Numbered from the stretch's first letter, positions 41,851 through 50,607 are shown. The stretch is 56,992 nucleotides of DNA from Rhodospirillales bacterium (GCA_028818855.1 JAPPMY010000269.1:1-56992), one strand, 5' to 3'. Notes: a model not told the origin generated them from the letters alone. Translations and numbers: made by a program.

Positions 41851-43026
41851 CTACGCGCTGCGCACCAGCACGAGAGGCCCGTTTGGCCGATCGGGATCGA
41901 GCGTTATGCGGTGCGTCGGGTCGTGAAGCACGCAGGGCCGCGCAAACCATCCCATGCGGTAGGTTCTCTCGCTCGGGCTCGGCGCGGTGCAGATCGGCCT
42001 GGCGCCAGCCGCCAGACGGCCCTTCTTCAAGTGCTCGTAGGCGGTGCGGTACTTCTCGGCGATGAAGGGTGCGATGGTGTGCGAGCCGCGCAACCCTTCG
42101 GCGTACCGGCCGGCGCCGAACGCCACCGCGATCGCTTCCGAGAACGCGTCGAGGCGGGAAGCGGCGACGTCGACCACGAGCCCGCCGTAGCCCGCACGCG
42201 CCGCGTGGCAGAATGCGGCGTCGGCGATGGCGCGCACGGCGGGCTCGAGCGCATCGCCCGCGTCGATGCTGCGATGGACGATGCTCCGCAGATGGCGATG
42301 CACGGGAATGCCGCTGCGCTCCGGCGAGAGCGCGGCCATGGCGGCCGTCTCGCGGCTCCCCTGAAAATCCAGCCGCTTCAGGTCGGGCTGGCGCGCCAGC
42401 GCCATTCCGGCGTCGGTCCCTGAGCCCTGAACCAGATTGAAGACGCCGCCGGGTGCGCCGGCACGGTTCAGCGCATCGGCCAGAAACACCAGCGAGAGCG
42501 GCGCCTGGATCGAGGGATGGACGACCGCCGTGTTGCCCGCGGCGAGGTCCGGGGCCAGGGTCCGGATGCAGAGGGTGAGAGGGCTGCTCCAGGAGAGAAT
42601 CTGACCGATCACGCCGGGCGCACTGTCGTCCTCCGGCCGGCCCCCGCCCGCCACTTGCGCCCGGGTCTCGCGGATCGCCGACAGGATGTCGTCCCGCGCG
42701 GCCTGCGCCGGCAGCCCCGTGTCCCGGCAGGCGAGCGCTGCGACACGGTCGATCCGCTCGGCGAGGTGCGCCAGCGCGCCGTCGACCACCGCCGCACGCC
42801 GGGCGCCGGAGAGCGCCGACCAGGGGACGATGGCGGCGCGGGCCGCCGTCATCGCCTGGGCGACATCGCGGTGGGTGGAGAGCGGGACTGCAGCGATGAC
42901 GGTGCTGTCGGCGGGATCGTAGATGTCGAAGGAATAGCCCTCGCGCGTGAACCGCCACGCGCCGCCGATGAAGTTGCGCTCTGATTGGTCCTCCCAGGAA
43001 AGGTCGGCGGCGGCGCTCTCACTCAT
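41851..43026 (-). CDS. Truncated aldehyde dehydrogenase homologue without catalytic residues (probable pseudoenzyme)
   Basis: A 391-residue ALDH-superfamily protein. The fold is clear: NFIGGAWRF, YDPADSTVIAAVPLS, LAPDLAAGNTAVVHPS, NRAGAPGGVFNLVQGSG and DFQGSRETAAMA. Yet the active-site residues are replaced: WNxP reads WSSP (146-149), the cofactor lysine is His170, the ELGG motif reads RHLR (244-247), and no GQxC motif exists (Cys273 is in FCHAAR). It ends at RPNGPLVLVRS, the place of EIFGPV in active enzymes, so the last 90 or so residues are absent, and sequence after the stop does not encode them in any frame I could read. It is the last gene of the monooxygenase operon, 142 bp after tmoE (gap 43027-43168, nothing recognised). 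A structural or regulatory role is inferred. Confidence 0.85.
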   Translation of the reverse strand: MSESAAADLSWEDQSERNFIGGAWRFTREGYSFDIYDPADSTVIAAVPLSTHRDVAQAMTAARAAIVPWSALSGARRAAVVDGALAHLAERIDRVAALACRDTGLPAQAARDDILSAIRETRAQVAGGGRPEDDSAPGVIGQILSWSSPLTLCIRTLAPDLAAGNTAVVHPSIQAPLSLVFLADALNRAGAPGGVFNLVQGSGTDAGMALARQPDLKRLDFQGSRETAAMAALSPERSGIPVHRHLRSIVHRSIDAGDALEPAVRAIADAAFCHAARAGYGGLVVDVAASRLDAFSEAIAVAFGAGRYAEGLRGSHTIAPFIAEKYRTAYEHLKKGRLAAGARPICTAPSPSERTYRMGWFARPCVLHDPTHRITLDPDRPNGPLVLVRSA

Positions 43027-43168
43027 GGGCCGAGACTACCTCAGAGCGAGCGGCCGCACGGGCGCAATCCGCCCCGGTCAGCCCGCCGATGGGGTCTCCG
43101 AGGCGCAATCGGTAACGGTGGGCGGAAGGCCGGCGACCGGGCGCGAGGCGCGGCCGCCGGGAGCGCCC

Positions 43169-44191
43169 TCAGGCATCGCCGCTGAGCCCCGCCTGCCACT
43201 TCAGCTCGGCCCAGCGCGCGAGCACGTCGTCGGCGATGCCCTGGGCCGAGAGGCCGTCGACGTGCGCCGCGATCATCTCCGAGCCGGACGCGATGATCGC
43301 CTCCGCGTGGCCGTTCCACTTGGCGGCGAAATCGCGCAGGACGTTCCGGTTGGCCTCGTCCTCGGCGATGATGAACTTCACGGCTGCGGCGGTCCAGCGA
43401 TCGTGCCGCTCGCAGTCCTGGTAGAGGTTCTCCAGCAGCAGCGCGTCCAGCTCGTCGCCGGCCTGGCGCGCCGCGCGCGAGAGCTGGTTGACGAAGAGGC
43501 TGTCGCAGACCGGGCGGACGACGAGGTTGAACCCGACCAGCGCCTCGTCCCACTCGTAGACGACGAGCAGCTTCTCCATGGCCTCGCGGACGGGCTGCCA
43601 GGCGGGCGCATCCTGCCAGGCCGCGCGCTCGCTGCTGCCGAAGCCGTGCGAGGGGTGCTCCGTGCCGAGCTGGCGGGTGCGGTAGGCGATGCGCTGCACG
43701 CGGCGAAGCTGGTCGGCGACCTGGAACGACGCGCAATTCGCGACATAGGAGGACGCGGCGATCTGCTGGATGTAGGCCGAGAGCATCTGCTGCACGTGCC
43801 CCAGATAGCGGCACGGCGTCATCGCCGTGAGCAGAAGCTGCAGGCACTCGTTGGAGAGGCGCCCGTCGCTCGTGTCTTGGGCGGTGTAGGAGGTGAGAAG
43901 CGTGTCGATGTAGGCTTCCTGCACGTCCTGCATCTTGACGTAGCTGTGGTAGGTGACCCGGTCGGGGTCGCGGAAGCCCTCCCAGCTCGCGACCTTGATG
44001 GCGATGTCGTCCCGGTACTTCTTGAGCCACACGTTGCCGTGGACGTCCGGCCCCATTTCGAGCGGCGTTTCGCCCGTCATGTGGTTGAGGCCGTGGGTGA
44101 CGATCTCGTAGTCGCTGGGCTTGCCGGTCACGTCGCCGAGCGCGCTCCAGGTCTTCTTCCGCGAACGCCTGCGTGCTGTGGATTCGGCCAT
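43169..44191 (-). CDS. tmoE: Soluble diiron monooxygenase hydroxylase beta subunit (TmoE/IsoE-like)
   Basis: A 340-residue ferritin-like helical protein without metal ligands, the beta subunit of toluene/alkene monooxygenase hydroxylases. TWSALGDVTGKPSDYEIVTHGLNH, DPDRVTYHSYVKMQDVQEAYID, LSAYIQQIAASSYVANCASFQVADQLRRVQRIAYRTRQL (in parts) and WQPVREAMEKLLVVYEWDEALVGFNLVVRP are typical. It forms the (alpha-beta-gamma)2 hydroxylase with TmoA and TmoB. It lies 36 bp after tmoD. In classical operons a reductase gene (tmoF) follows; here the ALDH-like gene does. Confidence 0.92.
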   Translation of the reverse strand: MAESTARRRSRKKTWSALGDVTGKPSDYEIVTHGLNHMTGETPLEMGPDVHGNVWLKKYRDDIAIKVASWEGFRDPDRVTYHSYVKMQDVQEAYIDTLLTSYTAQDTSDGRLSNECLQLLLTAMTPCRYLGHVQQMLSAYIQQIAASSYVANCASFQVADQLRRVQRIAYRTRQLGTEHPSHGFGSSERAAWQDAPAWQPVREAMEKLLVVYEWDEALVGFNLVVRPVCDSLFVNQLSRAARQAGDELDALLLENLYQDCERHDRWTAAAVKFIIAEDEANRNVLRDFAAKWNGHAEAIIASGSEMIAAHVDGLSAQGIADDVLARWAELKWQAGLSGDA

Positions 44192-44227
44192 GATGTCCCC
44201 CAGTGTCTCTCTTGCTGCCTGGAACCG

Positions 44228-44533
44228 TCAGTTGACGTAGAACCAGCGCATCTGCTCCGTGCTCGATTGCATCCGGCCCTTGAAGGACGGCATCTCGATC
44301 TCGAGCATCGCCATGTTGAAGTCACGACCCAGGTGCTTCTCGATCGATGCCCTGGTCACGACGCAATCGCGCTCTGCGTGGATGCGGACGTAGTCCTCGC
44401 GCTCGAAGACCATCACCTCGCGCCCCGGATTGTCCTCGATCGCCGCGTCGATCACCGCATCGGCAAGCTCGCCCGTCCGAACGACCGGGCCAACCAGATT
44501 GTCATCCATTTCCGTGAATTCGTCGCCACTCAT
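44228..44533 (-). CDS. tmoD: Monooxygenase effector/coupling protein (TmoD/MmoB/DmpM family)
   Basis: A 101-residue cofactor-free regulatory protein. DDNLVGPVVRTGELADAVIDAAIEDNPGREV and RIHAERDCVVTRASIEKHLGRDF are the family core. It binds the hydroxylase near the diiron site and tunes substrate access and electron transfer. Length agrees with TmoD (about 103). It is 21 bp downstream of the Rieske ferredoxin gene. Confidence 0.93.
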   Translation of the reverse strand: MSGDEFTEMDDNLVGPVVRTGELADAVIDAAIEDNPGREVMVFEREDYVRIHAERDCVVTRASIEKHLGRDFNMAMLEIEMPSFKGRMQSSTEQMRWFYVN

Positions 44534-44554
44534 GGTCCTCGTTCCTTTCTCGCG

Positions 44555-44932
44555 CTATCCGGCGTCGGGCTCGGCGCCCACGAGAACGCGGCCGCCCTCC
44601 ACCTTCACGGGAAACGTCCGCAAGCACTCGTTCGCCGGGTTGATCCCCTGGCCGCCGTCGGCCTGGAACTCCCAGAGATGGGCGCGGCAGATGATGACGC
44701 CGTCCTCGGTCAGCTCGCCGTCCGCCAGCGACGTGCTCTGGTGCGGGCAGATGGCGTCGTAGGCGAAGTAGCGGCCGCCGTAGCGGACCAGCAGCACCTC
44801 GTGCTCGCCCACGTCGAAGGCGTCCATGTCGCCGTCCCAGAGCTCGTCCTCTGCGCAAAGCTCGACGTACTCGACGCCGTCGGACGCCGCTGGTGCGGAC
44901 GCTGCTACTCCTTCCATCGAATGTCGAACCAT
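44555..44932 (-). CDS. tmoC: Rieske-type ferredoxin of the diiron monooxygenase (TmoC-like)
   Basis: A 125-residue Rieske [2Fe-2S] protein. The cluster ligands are C62-P-H64 and C82-R-A-H85 (ICPHQST and CRAHLWEF). It transfers electrons from an NADH reductase to the hydroxylase. The gene overlaps the tmoB end; starts at ATG 44932 or ATG 44917 are both possible and neither has a good Shine-Dalgarno, so translation is probably coupled to tmoB. Confidence 0.92.
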   Translation of the reverse strand: MVRHSMEGVAASAPAASDGVEYVELCAEDELWDGDMDAFDVGEHEVLLVRYGGRYFAYDAICPHQSTSLADGELTEDGVIICRAHLWEFQADGGQGINPANECLRTFPVKVEGGRVLVGAEPDAG

Positions 44933-45171
44933 TGCAGCGGCAGGATCTCGGTCGTCGCCATCAGCTCCTCGAGCTTCTGGTCGCCCGGCAGGACCTCGCC
45001 GTTAAACAGGACCTCGAAGCCGGTGGCGTCGGGATTGTCCGGCAGGCGCCGGCCCACGCTGTGCACCGCCGCCTTCTCTGCGATCTGGTCGAAGGTGTCC
45101 TCGGTGTCGACCGCGACCAGGTGCGGAATGTGGTCGCCGACGACGCGGCCGGTTATCGGGAAGAGAGCCAT
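44905..45171 (-). CDS. tmoB: Monooxygenase hydroxylase gamma subunit (TmoB-like)
   Basis: An 88-residue ubiquitin-like subunit: MALFPITGRVVGDHIPHLVAV, EKAAVHSVGRRLPD and EVLFNGEVLPGDQKLEEL match TmoB (about 85 residues). It stabilises the hydroxylase. It lies 29 bp after tmoA and overlaps tmoC. Confidence 0.92.
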   Translation of the reverse strand: MALFPITGRVVGDHIPHLVAVDTEDTFDQIAEKAAVHSVGRRLPDNPDATGFEVLFNGEVLPGDQKLEELMATTEILPLQWFDIRWKE

Positions 45172-45200
45172 GTCGTTACCTCCGCGCTGGGATGCCGGGG

Positions 45201-46694
45201 CTATTCGGCAGCCGCCGGCATCTCCTTGTAGTCCTCGGCCCAGGTGTAGCCGTAGACGTCATCGCCCATCACCTCCGGCGTGATGCTCATGTACTCCAGC
45301 CCGCCCGCGAGGTTCATCGGCTGGATCATGCCGGCGATGAAGCGGTCGACCACGTTCATGTGGCCGGCGTAGCGCTCCGGCTCCAGCTCGAAGATCCACT
45401 TCGACATCTCGCTGTCGAAGTGATAGACGCGGCCCTTGTAGACGACCTGGTGGCACTCGAGGTGATGGCGGTCGATGCCGGAGCCGAGAGGAAGCTGCGT
45501 GATGTTGCAGAGCGACGGCAGGGTCTCCGGGAAGGCCTTCTCCATGTTGCCGTCGTTGATGTTCTTGATGATCGTGTCCCAGAGATAGCCCCAGCTGTCC
45601 TCCCAGGTGGGATACTTCTCGTTGAGCCACTTGCGCTCGGCCTTGGAGACGCCCGCATTGGGCTTCCAGAACAGCGTCGGCCGCCAGAACCAGGTGCCGA
45701 TGTGCATGGAGTGGTGCCCGTGGTCGAGCGCGACCTCGAACTGCGGCCAGTACCAGGGCTTCTCCAGCCCGTAGTCGCGCAGGATCCGCTCGTGGTGCTT
45801 GACGATCCACTCGAGCATGAACTCCTTGAACGACATCTTCCGCTTGGCGAGCGGCGTGTAGTAGTCCATCGACGTGCCGGTGAGCGTCTGGAACAGGCGG
45901 AAGGTGCGCCAGAAGGAGACGTCCAGAATCTGCTGGGCCCGCTTGGGATCGTGCTTGATGACGACGTCCAGCGTGGGGAAGCCGAGCTGGGCATGGCGCG
46001 ATTCGTCCGTCTGGATGCTCGACAGCAGGTTCGAGAAGTTGACGTCGCCCGCCTCCATCGCATCCGACGCCATGGCGATGAACTGGATGTTGGTGAAGCC
46101 GTGCTCGACCGTGAGCGAGGTCGCGAGCGCCGCTTCCACGCAGTCCGCGTTCATCATCACGTCGTCAAAGAAGTTGCGGACGGCGATGATGCCCCACTCG
46201 TTGGTGTGGAACCCCTTCTGGCACCAGTCGAAGCGCGGATCCTCGTTCAGCAGGTCGTGGCTGAAGCGCATGTCGAGCTGGGCGTGCCGGATCTCGTCGA
46301 GCATCCCGAAGGCGCCCATGCTGCGCCAGCGGGGGCTCGGGGCGAAGCGGCTGAAGCGGCTCTGCATGGTCACCGCCATCTGCTCGACCATGCAGGTCGC
46401 GCCCATGTGCAGGTGCGAAGACGCCTGGTGCCCTTCGTCGAGCTTGTTGTAGAGCTTGGCCCGCTGCATGGCCTCGCGGACCGCGCTGACGCCGGCTTCC
46501 TTCTCGCGCTGCACCATCACGTATTCGCGGTAGGAGACGCGGTAGGGCTCGTCCCAGTCCTCCCAGGCGTCGAGCGGGATGCCCTTGGCGCCGACCCACT
46601 CCTCGGGGAACGCCTCCTCGCGATCGACGTAGCTCAGCTCCCAGTCGACGTCGCGGGCGATGTCGTACCAGTCATCACGGTTCAGTAACGCCAT
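45201..46694 (-). CDS. tmoA: Soluble diiron monooxygenase hydroxylase alpha subunit (TmoA/IsoA-like)
   Basis: The 497-residue catalytic subunit. The six diiron ligands sit at exactly the positions of toluene-4-monooxygenase: Glu104 (MVEQM), Glu134 and His137 (DEIRHAQL), Glu197 (TVEHGF), Glu231 and His234 (DESRHAQLG); Thr201 of the oxygen-activating site is also kept. Such enzymes hydroxylate aromatics or epoxidise alkenes. The presence of glutathione transferase genes directly upstream points to an epoxide product, as with isoprene monooxygenase. The gap to the upstream GST gene is 96 bp. Confidence 0.95.
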   Translation of the reverse strand: MALLNRDDWYDIARDVDWELSYVDREEAFPEEWVGAKGIPLDAWEDWDEPYRVSYREYVMVQREKEAGVSAVREAMQRAKLYNKLDEGHQASSHLHMGATCMVEQMAVTMQSRFSRFAPSPRWRSMGAFGMLDEIRHAQLDMRFSHDLLNEDPRFDWCQKGFHTNEWGIIAVRNFFDDVMMNADCVEAALATSLTVEHGFTNIQFIAMASDAMEAGDVNFSNLLSSIQTDESRHAQLGFPTLDVVIKHDPKRAQQILDVSFWRTFRLFQTLTGTSMDYYTPLAKRKMSFKEFMLEWIVKHHERILRDYGLEKPWYWPQFEVALDHGHHSMHIGTWFWRPTLFWKPNAGVSKAERKWLNEKYPTWEDSWGYLWDTIIKNINDGNMEKAFPETLPSLCNITQLPLGSGIDRHHLECHQVVYKGRVYHFDSEMSKWIFELEPERYAGHMNVVDRFIAGMIQPMNLAGGLEYMSITPEVMGDDVYGYTWAEDYKEMPAAAE

Positions 46695-46729
46695 CGTTCA
46701 TGTCCCCCATACTTGCCGGCAGACCCGGC

Positions 46730-46745
46730 CGTTGCATCGGCAACG
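46730..46745 (-). other. Hairpin upstream of tmoA
   Basis: CGTTGC (46730-46735), loop ATCG, GCAACG (46740-46745), in the 96-bp gap between the GST gene and tmoA. It may protect the tmoA 5' end or attenuate transcription; no T-run follows. Confidence 0.4.
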
Positions 46746-46790
46746 CGGCGCACGGACCGGATTTCTTGCAGCCCGCGCTGGCCGCAGAGA

Positions 46791-47504
46791 TCAGATGTCG
46801 AAACGCGCCTTCATCCGGTCGAGGTAGCCGGTCAGGTTCGGCTTAGCCGCAGCGTAGTCCCTGGTGTCGAAGTTGAAGGGCGTATCGATGATGTGACGCA
46901 GGATCGAGGCGATGCCTGCGTCGATCGAGCGGGGCTCGGCACCCATCAGGAAGCCGTCGCCGCCGATCCGGGCGTCGATCGCGTCGATGTCCTCGCGGGC
47001 GCGCCCGTAGATCACGTCGCCCGACATGCGGCCCCAGCCGCCCTCCATGAACTCCATCACGATCCGGTGGCGGAAGTCGTCGGCGAAGGCGCGGAGCGGC
47101 GGCGGGATGTCGTCGGTGCCGGCGATGACCCGCAGGTAGATCTCGAAGTTCGGGGTCTCGCGCCAGCGCGGCTGGATGACGGCGGTCCAGTAGAGATGCT
47201 CGTCGATCAGGCGGTTCCACGCGTGCATGTCCGACTTCTCGGCGGCGGAGGCGCTCCCATCCAGCATGTCGCCGTACTTGCCCTTCAGGTAGTTGATGAT
47301 GGCCGTGGAATCCGCGACCTTCTCCTCGCCATCCTCGATCATCGGCAGCTTGCCGTGCGGCGTGTCCTGGTCGAGCCTCGTCAGATCCTGGTTGACGAAC
47401 TCGTGCTCGATCCCCGCCATCTTCATGTAGTAGATGGCCTTGGTGACGTAGGGGCTGATGCACGGCACCGTCCAGCCTGGCAGATACCCGTAGACCTTGA
47501 TCAT
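46791..47504 (-). CDS. Glutathione S-transferase (IsoI-like)
   Basis: A 237-residue GST. The N-terminal thioredoxin-like domain begins MIKVYGYLPGWTVPCISPYV and contains the glutathione-binding cis-Pro block GKLPMIEDG and DSTAIINYL (residues about 52-73); the helical domain follows. The opening and the length resemble the GST of isoprene clusters (IsoI), which conjugates epoxyisoprene to glutathione. That similarity is from memory of the family, not from an alignment. It lies directly upstream of tmoA and 64 bp after the SDR gene, in one apparent operon. Confidence 0.88.
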   Translation of the reverse strand: MIKVYGYLPGWTVPCISPYVTKAIYYMKMAGIEHEFVNQDLTRLDQDTPHGKLPMIEDGEEKVADSTAIINYLKGKYGDMLDGSASAAEKSDMHAWNRLIDEHLYWTAVIQPRWRETPNFEIYLRVIAGTDDIPPPLRAFADDFRHRIVMEFMEGGWGRMSGDVIYGRAREDIDAIDARIGGDGFLMGAEPRSIDAGIASILRHIIDTPFNFDTRDYAAAKPNLTGYLDRMKARFDI

Positions 47505-47568
47505 TGTTTTCCCTCCGCTGTGCGCGTCTGTTCGTCAGGCATTCCAACCGATGCCGTAGCCTATACCG

Positions 47569-48249
47569 TCACCACGCCAACTCTTCGCCGTTGGCATGCC
47601 AGAACCGGCCCGATGTCTCGAGGCTGAGCGCGTCCATCCGCCGGATCAGCCCTTCGGCCGCCTCGTCCGGCGTTATGTAGTCGAAGTCCCCCGGGAAATC
47701 CCTGGTGAGGTCGGTCGCCACCATGCCGGGATGCAGCGCGGCCACGGCGATGCCCCGCTTCGACAGGTCGTGGTGCAGGTTGAGGGTCACCATGTTGGCG
47801 CCCGCCTTGGAGGCACGGTAGGCGTACATCTGCCCGGAGCCGTTGTCCGAGAGCGAGCCGACGCGGCTTGTGATCACGCCCACCTTGGCGTCCGTCGCGA
47901 GGTGGGGAAGCGCCGCCTCGATCGCGCGCAAGGGGCCGATGGTGTTGATCTCGATCTGCCGGCGGACGTCGTCGTAGTCGATCCTGCCCAGCTCGTCGAG
48001 GCCGAGCACGCCGGCCACGTGGATGAGGCAGTCGATCTTTTCGCCCCGTGCCGCCAGGGCCCCGGCCATGGCAGCCACCGCCGCGCCGGACGTGACGTCC
48101 ACGTTGGGGATCACGGCTATGCCCGAGCCCTGGTAGGCCTCGCCCGACCCCAGGCAGACTGACACCACCGTCTCGCCCCGCGCGGCCAACTGCCGGCAGA
48201 GCGAGAGGCCGATCCCGCGGTCCGCGCCGATGATCAGACAGGTCGTCAT
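47569..48249 (-). CDS. Short-chain dehydrogenase (IsoH-like)
   Basis: A 226-residue SDR. Cofactor motif IIGADRGIGLSL (residues 6-17), catalytic Ser128 (ITSRVG), Tyr144 and Lys148 (YRASKAG) are intact. IsoH of isoprene degraders is an SDR of this size that oxidises the glutathione-alcohol conjugate to the acid; the position beside a GST and a diiron monooxygenase supports the same role. It is the first gene of the minus-strand operon, divergent from lysR, with the shared operator in the promoter region. Confidence 0.87.
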   Translation of the reverse strand: MTTCLIIGADRGIGLSLCRQLAARGETVVSVCLGSGEAYQGSGIAVIPNVDVTSGAAVAAMAGALAARGEKIDCLIHVAGVLGLDELGRIDYDDVRRQIEINTIGPLRAIEAALPHLATDAKVGVITSRVGSLSDNGSGQMYAYRASKAGANMVTLNLHHDLSKRGIAVAALHPGMVATDLTRDFPGDFDYITPDEAAEGLIRRMDALSLETSGRFWHANGEELAW

Positions 48250-48340
48250 TCAGCCGCTCACCCCCCGCTCCGGCCGATACCGAATCTCGCCTTACCCTAG
48301 GCACCGCCGGATATCGCCGCTATAGCAACTTCCCAAATTG

Positions 48341-48363
48341 ATTGTTCCGTTGGGCCGAACAAT
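48341..48363. promoter_or_regulatory. LysR-type operator, site 1 (ATTGT-N13-ACAAT)
   Basis: ATTGT (48341-48345), 13 bp, ACAAT (48359-48363); the inner bases extend the symmetry to ATTGTTC/GAACAAT. It overlaps the lysR start codon (48362-48364), which suits autorepression, and lies about 90 bp upstream of the divergent SDR gene, where it would cover the -35 of a TATAGC (-10, 48324-48319) promoter. A near-identical site is at 50608-50630. Confidence 0.7.
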
Positions 48364-49270
48364 GGATCTGAAGCATCTCTACCGGATCAGCGTGTTTCAG
48401 AAGGTCGTCGAGACCGGCAACTTCACCCGTGCGGCGCACGCGCTCAATCTCAGCAAGTCCGTCGTCAGCCAGCACGTGAGCGACCTCGAGCGCGAGCTGA
48501 ACGTGCGCCTGCTGAACCGCTCGACCCGCTCGGTCGCGATCACGCACGAGGGCCACACGCTCGCCGAGGCGGCCGAGCGGATGATCGATATCGTCGGCAC
48601 CGCCGTGGAGCGGCTGGAGACGCAGCAGGACCTGCCGTCTGGCATCATCCGGATGACGGCGTCCCAGAACCTCGCCGTCGTCTACCTCACCGGCGCGGTC
48701 AAGCGCTTCCGCGAGCGCCACCCGAAGGTCGACATCGAGCTGGACGTGCAGGACAGCATCACCAACATCATCGAGGGCGGCTACGACATCGCCTTCCGCA
48801 TCGGCTGGCTGAAGTCGACCGAGCTTCACGCGGTCAAGATCTGCGACTTCGAAATGATCCCCTGCGCGTCGCCGGCCTACCTCAAGGCGTTCGGCCCGAT
48901 CCGCTCGCCGCTGGATCTCACGCAGAAGCCCTGGATCACCCTCACCGTGATGCCGGACTTCGACCGGCTGACGCTCACCAATGCCGAGCACGACGATGCC
49001 AGCGTCAAGGTCGACCCCTCGATCCGGACGAACTCGGGCATGACCGCCAAGCAGTTCGTTCTCGACGGGGCGGGCGCCGGGCTCCTGCCGGACTACGCCA
49101 TCCGCGGCGAGATCGAGAGCGGGCGGATCGTCCGCCTGCTGCCGGGCTGGCGGCACCGGCCGGGCGCCATCGCCGCGACCTACGTGCATCGGCGCCGCAT
49201 GCCGCCCAGGCTGCGCGCCTTTCTCGACTTCCTCAAGGAGGACGCGAGAGTCGCCTTCAACCTGGGCTGA
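48362..49270 (+). CDS. LysR-family transcriptional regulator
   Basis: A 302-residue LTTR. The winged helix-turn-helix is in FQKVVETGNFTRAAHALNLS and KSVVSQHVSDLERELNVRLLNRSTR (residues about 10-55), followed by the effector-binding domain (GIIRMTASQNLAVVYL, GGYDIAFRIGWLKS). ATG 48362 fits the family start; no Shine-Dalgarno precedes it, so a leaderless message is possible. It is divergent from the GST-monooxygenase operon and convergent with the CoA-transferase gene. It is the likely regulator of both through the paired operators. Confidence 0.92.
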   Translation: MDLKHLYRISVFQKVVETGNFTRAAHALNLSKSVVSQHVSDLERELNVRLLNRSTRSVAITHEGHTLAEAAERMIDIVGTAVERLETQQDLPSGIIRMTASQNLAVVYLTGAVKRFRERHPKVDIELDVQDSITNIIEGGYDIAFRIGWLKSTELHAVKICDFEMIPCASPAYLKAFGPIRSPLDLTQKPWITLTVMPDFDRLTLTNAEHDDASVKVDPSIRTNSGMTAKQFVLDGAGAGLLPDYAIRGEIESGRIVRLLPGWRHRPGAIAATYVHRRRMPPRLRAFLDFLKEDARVAFNLG

Positions 49271-49297
49271 AGGGACGTCTCCGGCCGTCACGGGGCC

Positions 49298-50527
49298 CTA
49301 CTCGGCCGCCGCCGAATAGGCGCGCAGGGCGGGATCGTTCTCGCCGCCGATGATGCCCCTCTTGTGCAGCGCGACGATGTCCGCTTCGCTCAGGCCGAGC
49401 GCGGAGAGGACTTCGGTGCAATGCTCGCCGAGCTGCGGGGCGCCAGCGCGATGGGTTGCCGGCGAGCCCTGGAAGCGGGCGGCATTGCGGGTCTGGCGGA
49501 GCCGGCCTGCGGCGGGATGCTCGGTCTCGACCAGAACCTCGCTCGCGACCACCTGCGGATGCTCGACCACGCCGTTCCGCGTGAGCGCCGGCGCGCAGGG
49601 CACGCCGCAGGCTTCGAGGATACGCATCCATTCGTCGGTCGTGCGCTCCAGCAGCACCTGCTGGGTCAGCTCGAGCCGCTCGTCGACGTGTTCGTCGCGT
49701 GCCGAGGGCGTGGCAAAGCGTTCGTCCTCGAGCCACTCCTCCCGCTCCAGCGCCTTGCAGAGGCCGTGCCATTCGCGGTCGGACATGACGGCCACGGTCA
49801 TGTAGCCGTCCTTCGTCTCGTAGATCAGGTCGATGAAGCTCGCCGCCGCCTGGTTGGAGACCTCGGCGTCGGGATAGGTCTGGGCACCGTAGTCCGAAGC
49901 CCAGAGGAACTGGAGGATCGCATCCAGCATGGAGAGGCGGACGTGCTGGCCCCGGCCGGTGCGCTCCCGCCGGAAGAGTGCGGCGCCGATGGCCTGCGAG
50001 GCGGTCATGGCGGAGAACTTGTCCGGGAGAACGGTGCGGACCAGCCGCGGGCGCTCCTCGTCCGACCCCGCCTGGATCGTGGTGAGCCCGGAGAGCGCCT
50101 GGATCACGGGGTCGTAGACCGGCTTGTGGACCCAGGGCCCCTTCTCGCCGAAGCCGGAGAGCGACATGTAGACGATGTTCGGATTGACCCCGGCGACATC
50201 CTCGTAGCCGACGCCCAGCCTCTCGACCACGCCAGGGCGGAAGTTCTGGACGAAGACGTCGGCCGTCTCGGCGATCCTGAGCAGGAGGTCGCGGCCTTCC
50301 GGCTTCTTGAGATCCAGCGTGACCGAGCGCTTGTTGCGGTTGATGTTCAGGAACATCGACGACATGCCGCCGCGCTGGTTGCCGAGCGAGCGGACGTGAT
50401 CGCCCTTGCCCGGCACCTCGACCTTGATCACGTCGGCGCCCTGGTCGCCCAGAATCGAGGTCGCCCAGGGGCCGGACAGCATGGTGGTCAGGTCGACGAT
50501 CTTCACGCCCTCGAACGGTCCGCTCAT
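49298..50527 (-). CDS. Family III CoA-transferase (IsoG-like)
   Basis: A 409-residue CaiB/BaiF-type enzyme. FEGVKIVDLTTMLSGPWAT, LGDQGADVIKVEVPGKGD, VFVQNFRPGVVERLG and the catalytic aspartate in PVYDPVIQALSG are present. In isoprene clusters IsoG is a family III CoA-transferase/racemase-like protein proposed to form or handle the CoA thioester of the glutathionyl acid. The start is ATG 50527, 7 bp after GGGAGG; an ATG 6 bp upstream is too close to it. It is divergent from the second GST gene across a shared operator. Confidence 0.88.
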   Translation of the reverse strand: MSGPFEGVKIVDLTTMLSGPWATSILGDQGADVIKVEVPGKGDHVRSLGNQRGGMSSMFLNINRNKRSVTLDLKKPEGRDLLLRIAETADVFVQNFRPGVVERLGVGYEDVAGVNPNIVYMSLSGFGEKGPWVHKPVYDPVIQALSGLTTIQAGSDEERPRLVRTVLPDKFSAMTASQAIGAALFRRERTGRGQHVRLSMLDAILQFLWASDYGAQTYPDAEVSNQAAASFIDLIYETKDGYMTVAVMSDREWHGLCKALEREEWLEDERFATPSARDEHVDERLELTQQVLLERTTDEWMRILEACGVPCAPALTRNGVVEHPQVVASEVLVETEHPAAGRLRQTRNAARFQGSPATHRAGAPQLGEHCTEVLSALGLSEADIVALHKRGIIGGENDPALRAYSAAAE

Positions 50528-50607
50528 CCGCATCCCTCCCGCCGAGATTGCCGGCAGCCGACGATAGGTGCTCCGTCTGCAGGCGCATACTGCCGTTTCC
50601 CGAACCG

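Noticed and set aside
43169-46694. Methane or phenol hydroxylase
   Set aside because: Subunit order, sizes and the presence of a Rieske ferredoxin match the toluene/alkene four-component group, not sMMO or DmpLMNOP.
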